NCBI GenBank assembly: GCA_963819735.1
Contig: CAWFXC010000002.1
Location: forward strand, 1-64,000
Origin: CAWFXC01 sp963819735
GTDB taxonomy: Bacteria > Actinomycetota > Acidimicrobiia > IMCC26256 > DASPTH01
Direction of reading: 5' to 3'
DNA: 64,000 nt
The position numbers were made by a program, and so were the translations under genes. Below, one piece after another: positions 38,985-48,917 of this stretch. The notes beneath the pieces are model-generated. The model ran no database searches and was not told the DNA's origin. It was given only the letters and a program-made list of their open reading frames with translations. Each line of letters begins with the position of its first letter. Within the stretch, counting starts at the first letter, position 1.

Positions 38985-39819
38985 TCAGTGCAGCTGCCAG
39001 CGGTCCTCACTCCATCCGGCATGCTCCAAGAACTGAGCACTATCGGACGCGATCCGTGCGATAGTCCACGACAGCGCGGCCTCGCTCCAACTGACATGTA
39101 ACGGTCCGGCCTTGGTGAGTTGTTCAGCGAATAGCGTCTTCGCCTGCTGCGGAATGAATCGCTTGAATCGTTCGTAGCCAGGGACAGTTCGAACTGCATC
39201 GACAAGCGGCCAGCGCTGCCGCTTACCCACAGACGAGTTGCGGGCGCTTTTCGTACCTTTTGATGGAGGTCAACGGCATCAAGCTGAGGAACTCGAGACA
39301 CTGCGCGAACAACGGTCGCTTCGTCTGCCACAAAGTCTTCGAAGAACTGAATGCAGATCTGATCGTCCGGAAAGAACGTCCGGTATTCGTTCAACTGCTT
39401 CCAGTACAGGCTCGGGTCAAGCAACATCGGCGTCTTCATTAGCGTCCAGTCGAAACCGCGAAACCCTTCCCGTCCCCGACCGAGAAAAGTTGCATCCAAG
39501 CTGACTCGATTCGGCGCAATGGGTGTCGGACGATGTAGATGATCTTTGCGCCGGGTTGGAGTCGCAGATCCGCCGTGCGGTTCCGGGGTACATGTCAGCC
39601 ATGGAGTAGTACGTGCTCCCGTCTCCGAATACAGTCCCTGACTCTCCGTTTCGAAGAGGGTTCGGTACCACTCTGCTTGGTAGACATCTCGTGGTTGACT
39701 GGAAGTACATCGGCTCCTTCGTCGGAATGGTCACGTCAGGGTGACCGTCGAGCAGGGCGCACAGCTGGTTGTCCCGCCTTTTGTGCGCCGATGACGAAGA
39801 AGTTCGGACCCGCAGTCAT
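38985..39819 (-). CDS. PAPS-dependent sulfotransferase (frame breaks)
   Basis: The N-terminus NFFVIGAQKAG leads to LCALLDGHPDVTIPTKEPMYF, the sulfotransferase pattern (5'-phosphosulfate loop GA.K.GTT followed by HP......KEP..F). Downstream are YRTFFPDDQICIQFFEDFVAD and a C-terminal SDSAQFLEHAGWSEDRWQLH. Several indels break it, including one at the PSB loop (about 39780). About 278 residues, normal for the family. It transfers sulfate from PAPS to a hydroxyl, here presumably a sugar, so the surface polysaccharide may be sulfated. ATG at 39819. Confidence 0.76.
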
Positions 39820-39832
39820 CTAGGCACGACGT

Positions 39833-40750
39833 TCATCGCTCAGGACGTTTCACCAACTGAGCGCGCGCCGTCGTGCTCAAGAGTGCAATCAGCTTCGGAT
39901 CATCTGCCAGTGCAGATGCACCCGATCGGATCGCACACATATCGGCCGCAAGCACGAAGTTCGTGAAGACGTGGCACCAACATCGACTGATAGCACCACG
40001 ACCGCCAACTACTTACACCTCGCCGATATGCGCGCCCGCAATCGCGGCAACGTCCGTGCGCGTGCGTGTGTGACCCAAGACTACCTTCCCACTTCGCCAC
40101 ATTCGCTCGTAGTTCTTCGACATCGATGTCGCGGTAGTTTCTGTACCCAGCGCACGCTTGGGGCACCGCCTCGAAGGCAAGGCCCGCTGAGGCCATTCGT
40201 AGCCACATGTCCCAATCTTCACAACTCCCGAGGGTTGGGTCGAAGAGTCCTACGCGCGAACGCGTGCCGCGGCGCACTAGGTATCGACACGGCGGTCCGA
40301 CCGAGATCGGGTCAAAGAGGGCATGGAACGCATCGCTTGGATGCGTCTGTCGACATGGGCGAAGGTCTCGCCGTCGAGGTCGATCTCGTCCCAGCTTCCA
40401 AGAAAGACTGCGCTCGTAGGCGTACGCCGAGCTGCGTCAGTCGACCACGCAAGCGCGTCGGCCCTCAGAACATCGTCTGAGTCAAGCAACTGAATCATCT
40501 CGCCCCGCGTCGCCAGGATTCCGGTGTTGCGCGCCACTGAAAGGCCCTGATTGCTTCTGCCTGAGCAGCACGATCGCGTCACCAAACTGCGCAGCAATCT
40601 GCGCGTCCTGCCGTCGGTAGAGCCATCGTCCACGACAATCACTTCGACACGGTCAACCGTCTGGTCGAGCACGCTCTCAATCGCTTCCCCAAGGAACCGC
40701 GGTGTGTTGTACACCGGGATGACCACGCTCACGAGAGGCCGAGGTGCCAC
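39833..40750 (-). CDS. GT2-family glycosyltransferase (frame breaks)
   Basis: A GT-A inverting glycosyltransferase: PLVSVVIPVYNTPRFLGEAI; VEVIVVDDGSTDG (nucleotide site); NQGLSVARNTGI; the DxD-type metal site in MIQLLDSDDVLRADAL; then EDWDMWLRMASAGLAFEAVP (catalytic base ED) and a helical C-terminal tail ending RAQLVKRPER at TGA 39833-39835. Frame changes are near 40320-40280 and 39925. ATG at 40750. It is 13 bases upstream of the sulfotransferase start in the same direction. Confidence 0.78.
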
Positions 40751-40762
40751 GTGTCTCTCTCC

Positions 40763-40993
40763 CTACAGATCTCTCAAGTAGTCGAACGCTCGGAGGGGCA
40801 CAGCGTCAGGCGAATCCGTGGATCGAACGAGGTGCTTGTATAGCAGCGCGCGACTGCCGACCGGAGTCGACGAGTCGCGGCCGCGTATCGGACGAGAGCC
40901 CTTGTTGGCCTGGAACAATCTCGGCTTGTCTTGCCACAGCGGTCGCGGACTACGGAGCGGCCTTCGGAAGCTCGTGGTTCGCGGGCGTGCCAT
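40763..40993 (-). CDS. Hypothetical 76-residue protein or gene remnant
   Basis: A basic frame from ATG 40993 between the Wzc-like ATPase and the GT2 gene, all on the minus strand. The C-terminal part (ALLYKHLVRSTDSPDAVPLR, ending DYLRDL) looks protein-like, while the N-terminal part is Arg/Pro-rich and could be out of frame. It could be the 3' remnant of a longer glycan gene or a false frame. No family recognised. Confidence 0.3.
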   Translation of the reverse strand: MARPRTTSFRRPLRSPRPLWQDKPRLFQANKGSRPIRGRDSSTPVGSRALLYKHLVRSTDSPDAVPLRAFDYLRDL

Positions 40994-40998
40994 CGCAG

Positions 40999-42709
40999 TC
41001 AGTCTGCGAGCGCCTGAGGTTCGGGCGGAGAGCCCGGTTGAGAGTCATCGCCCTCGACGTCGATCGGTGGCGAGGTGTTCTCGCCCGCGCCCGGGATCGC
41101 AGCAGGCTCGCCGTTCCAACCGATGGCGCGCTGCGCCTGCTTGCGGGTGCGGCGATAGCCACCGGAGTTGCTGGCCAGCGTGTCGTCGCGCACCGGTCGC
41201 GTGCAGTTGAGCACGAGACCAAGCGGCGTGACCGGTGAGCCCTTCCACATGCGGATGGTGCGCCGGAGCCCGCTGCGGCGAGTACCGCCCACATTCACGA
41301 CGAGCAGCACGCCGTCGACGATGCCGTTGATGCTGGCCGCATCCGACAACAACGCAGGCGGCGTGTCGATCACGATCAGCTCGGCGGTACCGGAAAGCGC
41401 GATGAGCAGCTTGCGCGCCCGAGCCGACGACAACAGCTCCGATGCACTGGTGGAGAGCACCTCGGGAGGAGTCGAACCCGCGGCCGGGAGCCAGCGGAGG
41501 TGTTCGATCCGGGTGCCGACGAGCGCGGCTTCGACCGCGACCTCGTCGGAGGGCTCGAGGCGAGGCGCGAGCAGCAGCTCGGCGAGCCCGGTGTCGAACC
41601 GGCTGGTCTCCCACTCGGTTCCCTGGAGCAGGCCGAGGTCGGTGGCGGGCTTGCGAAAGTCGGCCGACACCAGCACCGTCTTCACCCCGGCCAGCGCGAA
41701 CGCGGCGGCGAGGTTCACGGCCACGGTGGTCTTGCCGTCGCCGGGTTGCGGACTGGTGACCGCGATGCTCGCGGGCGCGCCCTCCTCGACCGCCCACATG
41801 AGCGAGCCGCGCAGCGCGCGGACGCCTTCGGCGTAGTGCGACCACGGCGCATCGACCACGCCAAGGCGCTGCTTGCGCAACTTGCGGGTCTTCGGGAGCT
41901 CGCCGAGCGTGCGCAGGCCGGTGATCTCCTCGGCCAGCTCGCGGTCGCGCACCTTCGAGTCCATCGCTTCGCGCAACGCGGCCAGGCCGAGTCCGAGCAC
42001 CAAACCGATGGCCGCGCCCTGCAGCGCCCGGGTGAGCGGATCCGTCGACTCGACCTTCACCGCTCCCTCGGCCGGGAGCAGGAACTGCACTCCGTTGTCT
42101 TTGGTCTGTACCGCGGCTTGCAGGGCCACCAGATTGGCGAGGTAGGCGCTCTGCAGCTGCGTCTGCAGTGGCCCCGCCGGCGTCGCGGCATTGGCAGCGA
42201 GCTGGCTGTTCGTTGCGGTGATCTGCGCCTCGAGCGCCGATTGCCGAGCGGCCCAGCGACTGTCGACCAGGGCTTGCGCCACCGCGTTGACCAACTTGGT
42301 GGCCTGGGCCGGGTCGTTGGCGGTCGCGGTGAGCGTGATGGTGCGATCGGCGGCATTCACCGAAGTCGAGAGCGTGGCGCCGAGTGCGCTCTTGTCGGCA
42401 CCGAGTGCGGTGGCGGCACGCTTGAGCACGTCGGCGCTCGTCACCTCGCGGGCCAGGGAGGAGCCGAGGACGCCGGGCAGGGCGGCGGCGTTGTTGTTGA
42501 AGGTGGCGGTCTGCGTCGGCAGCGGGAGGGTGCCGTCGGGGTTCACCGACGGCTCCACGTAGAGCTGGGCCTGGGCCTGATAGGTGGTCGACTGGTTCCG
42601 GTGGGCGAGGAAACCGGCCACCAAGGCCACGATGACCACGGCCTGGAGCACGACCCACCACTCACGACGGAAGATCGGCCAGGTAGCGGCGGATGACGGT
42701 GTCGGTCAT
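40999..42709 (-). CDS. Wzc/CpsD-like polysaccharide co-polymerase with P-loop ATPase (single-base frameshift)
   Basis: A fused chain-length regulator. The N-terminal Wzz region has one membrane helix (WVVLQAVVIVALVAGFLA), a periplasmic coiled-coil region (QSALEAQITATNSQLAANAA) and a second helix (GAAIGLVLGLGLAALREAMD). The C-terminal BY-kinase/ParA-like domain has Walker A QPGDGKTTVAVNLAAAFA, Walker A' VLVSADFRKPATD and Walker B ELIVIDTPPALLSDA. The usual Tyr-rich C-terminal cluster is absent (single Tyr in GGYRRTRK). Removing one G near 42680 joins MTDTVIRRYLP to IFRREWWVVLQ; the length is 3n+1. The start ATG overlaps the upstream regulator stop (ATGA). It controls export and chain length. 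Confidence 0.88.
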
Positions 42710-43338
42710 GGCCGTTCCTCGCCCGGTGAGCTACCGAGCACACCGGCGTCGAGCGCCCGGGCCACGGCCTGGGAGCGGTTGCGCACACCCAGCTTGCGGA
42801 ACAGCACGCGCTGGGTGTTCTCGACCGTGCGGGGCGAGATGTGCAGCCGGATCGCGGTCTGCTTCACCGAGAGCCCGGCTTCGATGGCGACGAGGATCTC
42901 GCGCTCGCGCTTGGTGATCGACGCGGCGTCGTCGGGAGCGAGTTGCGCCCGGGTCTGAAGCGCGTCGACCAGCTGCCGGGTCTGCGCGCCGGTGAGGCCG
43001 GTGGCACCGGCGCCGACGTCGCGCACCGCCTCGAACAGATCGTTCGGCTCACACGCGCGCGCGAGCATCGCGTGCGCGCCCGACTCGACGAGATCGACCA
43101 ACCGTTCGCCCGTCGGTTCACTCGACACGAGCATCACGACCGGTCGGCCAGTCGCGCGCACGCGCGCGCGTTCGTTCGCATCGGCGTCGACGAGCACCAG
43201 CACGTCGGCATCGAATGCCGCGTCGTCGCGCAACACCGGGAACGTCGCGTGTTCGAGCACGCGCGCGACCGCTTCGGCGCGCAACGGGCGCGACGACACC
43301 ACACCGGTCGTCGGCGCGAGGTTCACGAACGCGGTCAT
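42706..43338 (-). CDS. LuxR/NarL-type response-regulator-like protein
   Basis: A 210-residue intact protein. The N-terminal receiver-like domain is degenerate (DADVLVLVDADANERARV; RPVVMLVSSEPTGERLVDLV) without a clear Asp-Asp-Lys set. The C-terminal LuxR HTH is ASITKREREILVAIEAGLSV followed by KQTAIRLHISPRTVENTQRV. ATG 43338 overlaps the preceding regulator stop (ATGA), and its own stop overlaps the Wzc-like start (ATGA). Three genes therefore form a translationally coupled set, suggesting regulation of polysaccharide export. Lack of a phosphoacceptor suggests phosphorylation-independent input. Confidence 0.83.
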   Translation of the reverse strand: MTAFVNLAPTTGVVSSRPLRAEAVARVLEHATFPVLRDDAAFDADVLVLVDADANERARVRATGRPVVMLVSSEPTGERLVDLVESGAHAMLARACEPNDLFEAVRDVGAGATGLTGAQTRQLVDALQTRAQLAPDDAASITKREREILVAIEAGLSVKQTAIRLHISPRTVENTQRVLFRKLGVRNRSQAVARALDAGVLGSSPGEERP

Positions 43339-43977
43339 CGCGCGACCTCGACGCGCGCGGGCGTTGCCGGACGCGCGAGCAAACCGGCGCGCAACGCGAT
43401 CGCAACTGCCTGCGCCTGGTTCTGCACGCCGAGTCGTTCGAAGATGCGTTGCTTGTGCTTCTCGACCGTGCGCGCGCTGATGCCCAACGTGACGGCAACG
43501 TCGCGCGACGTCTCGCCGGCGGCGATGAGCTCGAGCACGCGGCGCTCGCGCTGGGTGAGGGGCATCGGCCCGATCGCGGGACGCGTCCACCGCAACAGCG
43601 ACCGCTCCTGCGCGCCGACCACCGCGTCGATGAGCGCCTCGGCCGACGACGCGGTGTCGATCATGGTGGTGAGCCCGGCCGCGAGCGCAGCGGAAACCTC
43701 GGGCGCGGCGAGGCCGTCGTGCACGCCCACCATCCGCGTTCCCGGCGCGGCAGGCGGCGACGGCCACGACGGCTTCGCGGGCGTCGGCCAGGTGCACGAC
43801 GAGCACGTCGACCTGATCGCGCAGCGGCGGGAGCCCCTCGAGGGACGGCAGGCAGCCGGCCACGCATACACCCGGGCGCGATCCGACGATCAGCCCGAAA
43901 CCCTGCTGCAGCAAGGGTTCCCGGGCCACCACGGCCACCCGCACGTCGGTGCGGGGAACAGCGGAGGGAGCGGTCAC
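43335..43977 (-). CDS. LuxR/NarL-type response regulator (single-base frameshift)
   Basis: A paralogue of the next gene. The receiver-like domain is VRVAVVAREPLLQQGFGLIV and VDVLVVHLADAREAVVAVAA; then, after a one-base break near 43737-43742 (removing one G from GGG gives CRAGTRMVGVHDGLAAPEV), SAALAAGLTTMIDTA. The C-terminal HTH is PLTQRERRVLELIAAGETSR followed by DVAVTLGISARTVEKHKQRI. Length 3n+1. ATG 43977 is preceded by about 600 bases of regulatory space. It is the first gene of the coupled regulator-regulator-Wzc unit. Confidence 0.82.
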
Positions 43978-44595
43978 TCGTGCATCACCATGCGAGGCAT
44001 CCGTCCCTTGGCTGCAGATGGCGTTCCCCTGATCGAACCGAAGTTGGATCGTACCGGGTTCGCAGAGAGCGTTCCCGGGCGGCTCCCGCCCACCGGCAGA
44101 CCTTCGTCACGCGGAGCGTCGCGGGCTTCGATCGCACCGCGGTCGGAGCACCGCGCTCCGCGACTCGACACTCGACGATCGGTCGGAGCGCGGTCGCGGT
44201 CTCGCGCTGCGTGCCAACTCTCAACGCGCGCGGTGCGGCGCTGACCGGAGACTGTCGGATCGTCCCGCGCCAGAAATCGCGCCCAGTCGCGAGCAAGAAA
44301 TCGCGTGTCGCGCGCTCCGCGGTTTTGTCACGCGCGTCGCGCGTGGAGGGACCACCAATCGCGCCATACGCGCGCGGCGTGTCACGCGCGACGCGTTCAC
44401 CTGCTGGTTCTCGACGCGTCACTGCACGCACGTCGGCGAGTGTTTCACGCACCGCGACATGCATCAATGAAGCGGCGCGTGAACTCTGCGTTTCGCACGA
44501 CAACAGTGCGCGATCACCCGTTTGCATCGCGCGCATTCTTTGGTAGGAATGCACCGGACGGGCTGCGCGAGATTGCGTCAGGGGAACAGCGGGCT
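43978..44595. other. Divergent regulatory gap rich in CGCG words
   Basis: 618 bases without a convincing gene, between the minus-strand regulator unit and the plus-strand glycosyltransferase. It contains repeated words: TCACGCGCG at about 44330 and 44380, AGAAATCGCG at about 44272 and 44298, and many short CGCG palindromes. TTGCAT...TAGGAAT at about 44522-44549 is a weak promoter-like pair ahead of the plus-strand gene. It probably holds promoters and operator sites for both units. Confidence 0.35.
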
Positions 44596-45714
44596 ATGAG
44601 CATCACGCTCCATGAGCACCCGGTCGTCGCGATCGCGCACGACTATCTCACTGTCGTCGGGGGCGCCGAACGCGTTGTTGTGTCAATGACGAACGCGTTC
44701 CCGGGCGCACCTGTCTATACGTCGCTCTACGAACCAGGCCGCGTTGCTCCAGAGCTCGCGTCCGGTATTGACGTGCACACCAGCGCGCTCAACCGCGTCG
44801 GCGCGCTGCGTCGCAACCATCGCCTCGCGGTCCCGTTTCTTGCGCCCGCGTTCAACCACTTGCACGTCGACGCCGACGTGGTGTTGTGCAGCACGAGCGG
44901 GTGGGCGCACGGCATCTCCGCCAGCGGACGCAAGATCGCGTACTGCTACAACCCACCGCGCTGGGTGCACCAACGACGCGAGTACGCGCCGATCAACCGA
45001 CCGCTGTGGTGGGCGATAGCGGCCGGCCTTCATCCGTACCTCAAGCATTGGGACCGCAAGGCGGCCGCAAGCTGCGACCGTTATCTCGCAACATCGACAG
45101 TGGTTGCGAGACGGATACGTGACGCATACGGGGTCGAGGCCACCGTGCTCCCGCCGCCGACAAGCTTCGATCCGCAGGGGCCGCAGGAAGAGGTGCGCGG
45201 GGCGAGCCCGGGTTGCTACCTCAACGTGAACCGGCTCATGGGCCACAAGAACACCGATGCGGTGCTCGAGGCGTTCGCCGAGATGCCCGATCTCCAGCTC
45301 GTGATCGTGGGCGACGGACCCGAACGGGCTCGGCTCACCGCCAGCGCCCCCCGCAACGTGCTGATGACGGGGCAGGTCGACGACTCCCAGCTCCGTTGGC
45401 TCTACGCCAACTGCACCGGGCTGGTGTCGGCGTCGAGGGAGGACTTCGGCCTCACCCCCCTCGAAGCGGCGAGCTTCGGGAAGCCGGCGGCCCTGCTGCG
45501 CTTCGGCGGGTTCCTCGACACCATGGTGGAGGGCGAGACCGCCATCTTCTTCGACCGGCCGAGCCCCGCGTCGATTTCACCTGCCGTCCGTTCACTCGGG
45601 TCCGAGCACTGGGCGGAGGGTGCGATCCAGGACAACGCCGATCGCTTCTCGAGCAGTCGCTTCGAGGCGCAGCTACGCGAGATCGTGGCCGAGGAGCTGG
45701 CGGAGCTGCACTGA
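44596..45714 (+). CDS. GT4-family glycosyltransferase
   Basis: A 372-residue intact GT-B enzyme: VVAIAHDYLTVVGGAERVVV (N-domain GG.E motif); VVLCSTSGWAHGI; KIAYCYNPPRWVHQ; DRYLATSTVVARRIRDAYG; VLPPPTSFDP; then YLNVNRLMGHKNTDAVLEA, LVIVGDGPERARL and SASREDFGLTPLEAASFGKP (catalytic region with E..FG....E). It resembles WcaI/mannosyltransferase-type enzymes that act early in exopolysaccharide assembly. ATG 44596. The next gene (polymerase/ligase) begins 11 bases after its stop. Confidence 0.88.
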   Translation: MSITLHEHPVVAIAHDYLTVVGGAERVVVSMTNAFPGAPVYTSLYEPGRVAPELASGIDVHTSALNRVGALRRNHRLAVPFLAPAFNHLHVDADVVLCSTSGWAHGISASGRKIAYCYNPPRWVHQRREYAPINRPLWWAIAAGLHPYLKHWDRKAAASCDRYLATSTVVARRIRDAYGVEATVLPPPTSFDPQGPQEEVRGASPGCYLNVNRLMGHKNTDAVLEAFAEMPDLQLVIVGDGPERARLTASAPRNVLMTGQVDDSQLRWLYANCTGLVSASREDFGLTPLEAASFGKPAALLRFGGFLDTMVEGETAIFFDRPSPASISPAVRSLGSEHWAEGAIQDNADRFSSSRFEAQLREIVAEELAELH

Positions 45715-45725
45715 ATCGCTCCACC

Positions 45726-47076
45726 GTGCGCACGGCCGGCGACGCGGTCGCGGGCGCGGTGCTGCTCGGTGCCGTGGTCGCGGCGCCGTGGATGATCACC
45801 CCACTGACGACGACGGATCAGTCGCGCATCGTGGGCGTCGCCGCGTGCGGGATCGCGGCGTGGTTGATCGCGCTCGATCATCGGACGGCGCGCGCCGTTC
45901 GTGCCGCAGGTGTTGGCCGCGTTGGTGGTGGTCGTGCTCGCGTGGGGCACGGTCCTCGCGCTCAACTCGCACGATCGCGTGTCGTTCCTGCCCGCTGCGC
46001 TCGATCGCGCGGTGGCGTGGCGCACGCTGGTGCCGTTGGGCGCGGTGTTGTTCGTGACGCTGGCGCTGATCGACCTCGCGCGTCGGCCGGTGTTCCGGGT
46101 GATCGGGTTGTGGGTCGTGGCGGTGAACGGCGCGGGCGTGGCCGCGGTGGGCGCGCTGGCGCGTGCGCACGTGGTGACGGTGTTCCATCACCCGGGTCAT
46201 CTCGGAGGCACACCGTTCGCCGCGTTCGGGTACCACGGGAATGCGGCGGCGTACCTCAACCTGGTGTTGCCGGCGGCGTTGGTGCTCGTGTTCGTCGAAT
46301 ACCGCTGGTCGTTCTTGCGCGTGGTCGCGGGTCTCGTCGCGGCGGTGATCCTGGCCGGGTGCGCGACGCAGGCGTCGAAGGCGGGGCTGCTGTTCTCGGT
46401 GGCGATCCTGATCGTGTTCGCCGTCGTGATGGCGCGGCAGTATGCGCAGCGGGCTCGCGAGTCGGGCTCCCGTGGTTCTCGATCACGGGTGCGGGCGGTC
46501 ACCGCGGCGTTGGTGGGCGTGGCGTTGGTCGTCGGCATCGTCGGTGCGGTTTCGTTCCGCAGCCGGTGGGCCGAGCTGCCCGACGAGCTCGGTGGCGGCA
46601 ACGGCCGGGCCGAGATCTGGCAGGTGGCGCTCGACGTGTGGCAGGACCATCCGATCGCCGGCGCGGGGCCCGGCTCGTTCAAGCTGCTGATCCCGTCGGT
46701 CGCCGCCGCGCAGCAGCCCGGGCTGTTCCCCAAGTGGATCGTCACCGAGTACCGGCCCGGCCACCCGGTGACCATCTGGATGTACGCGCACGACGATCCG
46801 TTGCAGACCCTCGCCGAATGGGGCGTGATCGGCGTGGTGCTGTTGGGTGCGATCCTGCTGTGGCCGATCGGCTGCGCGTTCCTGTTGCGTCCGCGCGGGC
46901 AGACGGATCGGGTCGTGCGCGCCGGCGCGGTCATCGCGCTGGGCGCGCTCTACCTCCACTCCCTCATCGACTTCCCACTGCAGATCCTCGCCATCGAGCT
47001 CACCGCCGGCGTGTGGGCCGCGATCCTGATCGGCATGGCCTGCGAGGCGAGTGGTGCCGCGCTCGAGTTCACCTGA
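45726..47076 (+). CDS. O-antigen ligase/polymerase family membrane protein (single-base frameshift)
   Basis: A protein of about 450 residues with about ten membrane helices and the Wzy_C signature: GYHGNAAAYLNLVLPAALVL, NGRAEIWQVALDVWQDHPI followed by AGAGPGSFKLLIP, YAHDDPLQTLAEWGVIGVVL and LYLHSLIDFPLQILAIELTA. The pattern H.D.....E.G......S..D.PL is diagnostic. GTG 45726 begins RTAGDAVAGAVLLGAVVAAP; near 45890-45896 one extra base breaks the frame (removal gives RTARPFVPQVLAALVVV). Length 3n+1. It sits directly after the GT4 gene and is a second polymerase/ligase in addition to the one at 22899. Confidence 0.84.
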
Positions 47077-47105
47077 TCCCCGGGTGGGGCGTGGCACCAT
47101 GCGGC

Positions 47106-47576
47106 GTGGCAACCGATCTCGATGCACCCCTTGAAGCGCTCGAGAACGGCATCGAGCAGCGGTTCTCCGACTGGCCAGGACCTCATCTCGAGTCGGGTCC
47201 CTCGGGCGTCTACACCATCTGGGATGGCGCGACGTTCCTCTAGGTCGGGATGGCCTGGGCTCACCGCGATGACGAGAACCCGAGGGCATCCGGGGTCTTC
47301 GGTCGCCTCGCGTCGCACGCGAGCGGCCGTCGATCCGGCGACCAGTTCTGCATATATGTCTGCGATCAGTTCGTCGTACCGGAGCTGAGCAGCGAGGACA
47401 TGGCTGCACTTCGTCGCGGTGAACGGCTGCTGGACGCGCGGACGAGGGCGTTCATCCAGGAGCACCTGACCTACCGCGTCGTCACGACCGGTGCCGGCCA
47501 GGAGGCCCGCGAGCTCGAAGCATTCGTTCGCCGCAACGGACTCGCGCGAGCGGGCCGACCGCAGATCAATCCTTAG
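47106..47576 (+). CDS. GIY-YIG nuclease-like protein with internal TAG
   Basis: In one frame from GTG 47106 the product reads LENGIEQRFSDWPGPHLESG and then SGVYTIWDGATFL-stop-VGMAWAHRDDENPRAS..., ending VRRNGLARAGRPQINP at 47576 (157 codons including the internal one). GIY-YIG proteins have 'GVYTIWD......YVGMA' here, so TAG at 47241-47243 replaces the second Tyr (TAC or TAT) of the motif. The frame stays open on both sides. This is either a one-base consensus error, a fresh nonsense mutation or, least likely, readthrough. Conserved downstream parts (GDQFCIYVCDQFVVPEL; RTRAFIQEHLTYRVV) argue for recent function. Confidence 0.75.
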
Positions 47577-47654
47577 GGGTTCGCGCGACACGCCGCATCC
47601 TCTCAGAGTCGGGACGCGTCGATAACTGTCATACCCCCATGGTTTGATCGGTGC

Positions 47655-48794
47655 ATGTTCGACGTGCGGGATCATCTCGACGAGTTGCGCTGCCGGGAGA
47701 CTTCCTGGTTGTTGGCGACGCGCGAAGACGTGATCCGCGAGAAGCGTCGCCTCGAGATCCGTGAGTTGGCGTTGACCCGAGTGCTCGACGAACGGGGCGC
47801 GCTCGGACCTGATCTCGCAGCCCGCGACGGTGTCTCGGAACAGACCGCGCGCATGACGTTGGAGACCGCCCGCGCGTTGGAGTCACTGCCCGAGGTCGCG
47901 GCGGCCGCGTACGACGGCCGGTTGAGTGCTGAGCAGTTGGCGCCCGCGGTCGAGTTGGCCGACGAATCGTCTGACCACGAGTGGGCTGAACGGGCGCAGC
48001 ATTGTTCCCCGGGTGATCTCGCACGGTTGGCGCGCACGAAGGAGACCCCGTCGGTCGCGGATCGGGAGCAGCGGGTGAAGGCCCGGTTCCTGCGCACCTG
48101 GTGGGGCAAGGACTCGATGCTTCACCTCCGCGGCGCGCTCCCCGATGTCGACGGTGTCTTCGTCGAAGGCGTGTTGAAAGACCTGATCGACCGCATGCGC
48201 CCCGCTAAAGGTCAACGGTGGGACACCCCCGCGCATCGAGGCGCCGACGCCCTCGTCGCGGTCTGCGCCGCCTACGACAAGGACGCGCCGTTGGTGGCCC
48301 GGCCTGTCCCCCGATTCGTGGTCCAAATCCCACCCGAGGGGCCGGCCGAGATCGCGGGTATCCCGCTGCCCGACGAGATGGTCGAAGCACTCCGCGCGGA
48401 AGCGAAACTCGAACCCGTCGCCGTCGACTCGTTCGGTGCACCAGTAGCCACTGGTCGGGTGCGTTCTGCGTTGTCGGAGAAGATCAAACGCGCCGTGCTG
48501 TTACGCGACGGGCATTGCCGGTGCGGGATGTGTGAAACGTACGACGGCCTCCAGGTCCATCATCTGCTCCCCGTCAGCTGGGGTGGAACCGATGACCTGT
48601 CCAACCTCGCGTCGGTGTGCGCGCTCGGACCCGATTCCCACCACGGGATGCTCGTCCCCTACGGCGAGTGGGTCCTCGAAGGCAACCCCAACCGGCCCGA
48701 CGGCCTCCGCTTCGTCCACATCAGCCAAGCCACCCAGATACGACCACCACCCGGCTGGCAACGCGGCCGCAAAGCCCAGCCGCCCGCAGCATGA
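47655..48794 (+). CDS. DUF222/13E12-like HNH endonuclease-domain protein
   Basis: A 379-residue protein. A helical DUF222-type N-terminal region (REDVIREKRRLEIRELALTR; LSAEQLAPAVELADESSDHE) is followed by a C-terminal HNH nuclease: AVLLRDGHCRCGMCETYDG, LQVHHLLPVSWGGTDDLSNL, CALGPDSHHGMLVPYG. The HNH residues are the HH of VHHLLP, Asn of DLSNL and His of HHGML. This family is multicopy in actinobacteria (the 13E12 repeat family of mycobacteria); its role is unsettled, possibly mobile or defence-linked. ATG 47655. Codon use is like its neighbours. Confidence 0.87.
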   Translation: MFDVRDHLDELRCRETSWLLATREDVIREKRRLEIRELALTRVLDERGALGPDLAARDGVSEQTARMTLETARALESLPEVAAAAYDGRLSAEQLAPAVELADESSDHEWAERAQHCSPGDLARLARTKETPSVADREQRVKARFLRTWWGKDSMLHLRGALPDVDGVFVEGVLKDLIDRMRPAKGQRWDTPAHRGADALVAVCAAYDKDAPLVARPVPRFVVQIPPEGPAEIAGIPLPDEMVEALRAEAKLEPVAVDSFGAPVATGRVRSALSEKIKRAVLLRDGHCRCGMCETYDGLQVHHLLPVSWGGTDDLSNLASVCALGPDSHHGMLVPYGEWVLEGNPNRPDGLRFVHISQATQIRPPPGWQRGRKAQPPAA

Positions 48795-48917
48795 CGCGGG
48801 CGGCGCACCAACCCCAAGCATGGAACCTTCACCAACGCCCGAGCTCGGCGCGGCGCGGAACACAAACGACCAGGCCGGGGAAGCCGATGGCGGCGAAGAG
48901 CGACTCGGCGCCGAGGC

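Noticed and set aside
43978..44595. Extension of the glycosyltransferase upstream to 44305
   Set aside because: The extra residues are Arg/His-rich without similarity; ATG 44596 gives the normal GT4 N-terminus.
47241..47243. Programmed readthrough or a recoded amino acid at the TAG of the GIY-YIG protein
   Set aside because: No pyrrolysine context and a Tyr is expected there; sequence error or nonsense mutation is simpler. Kept only as a point to check.
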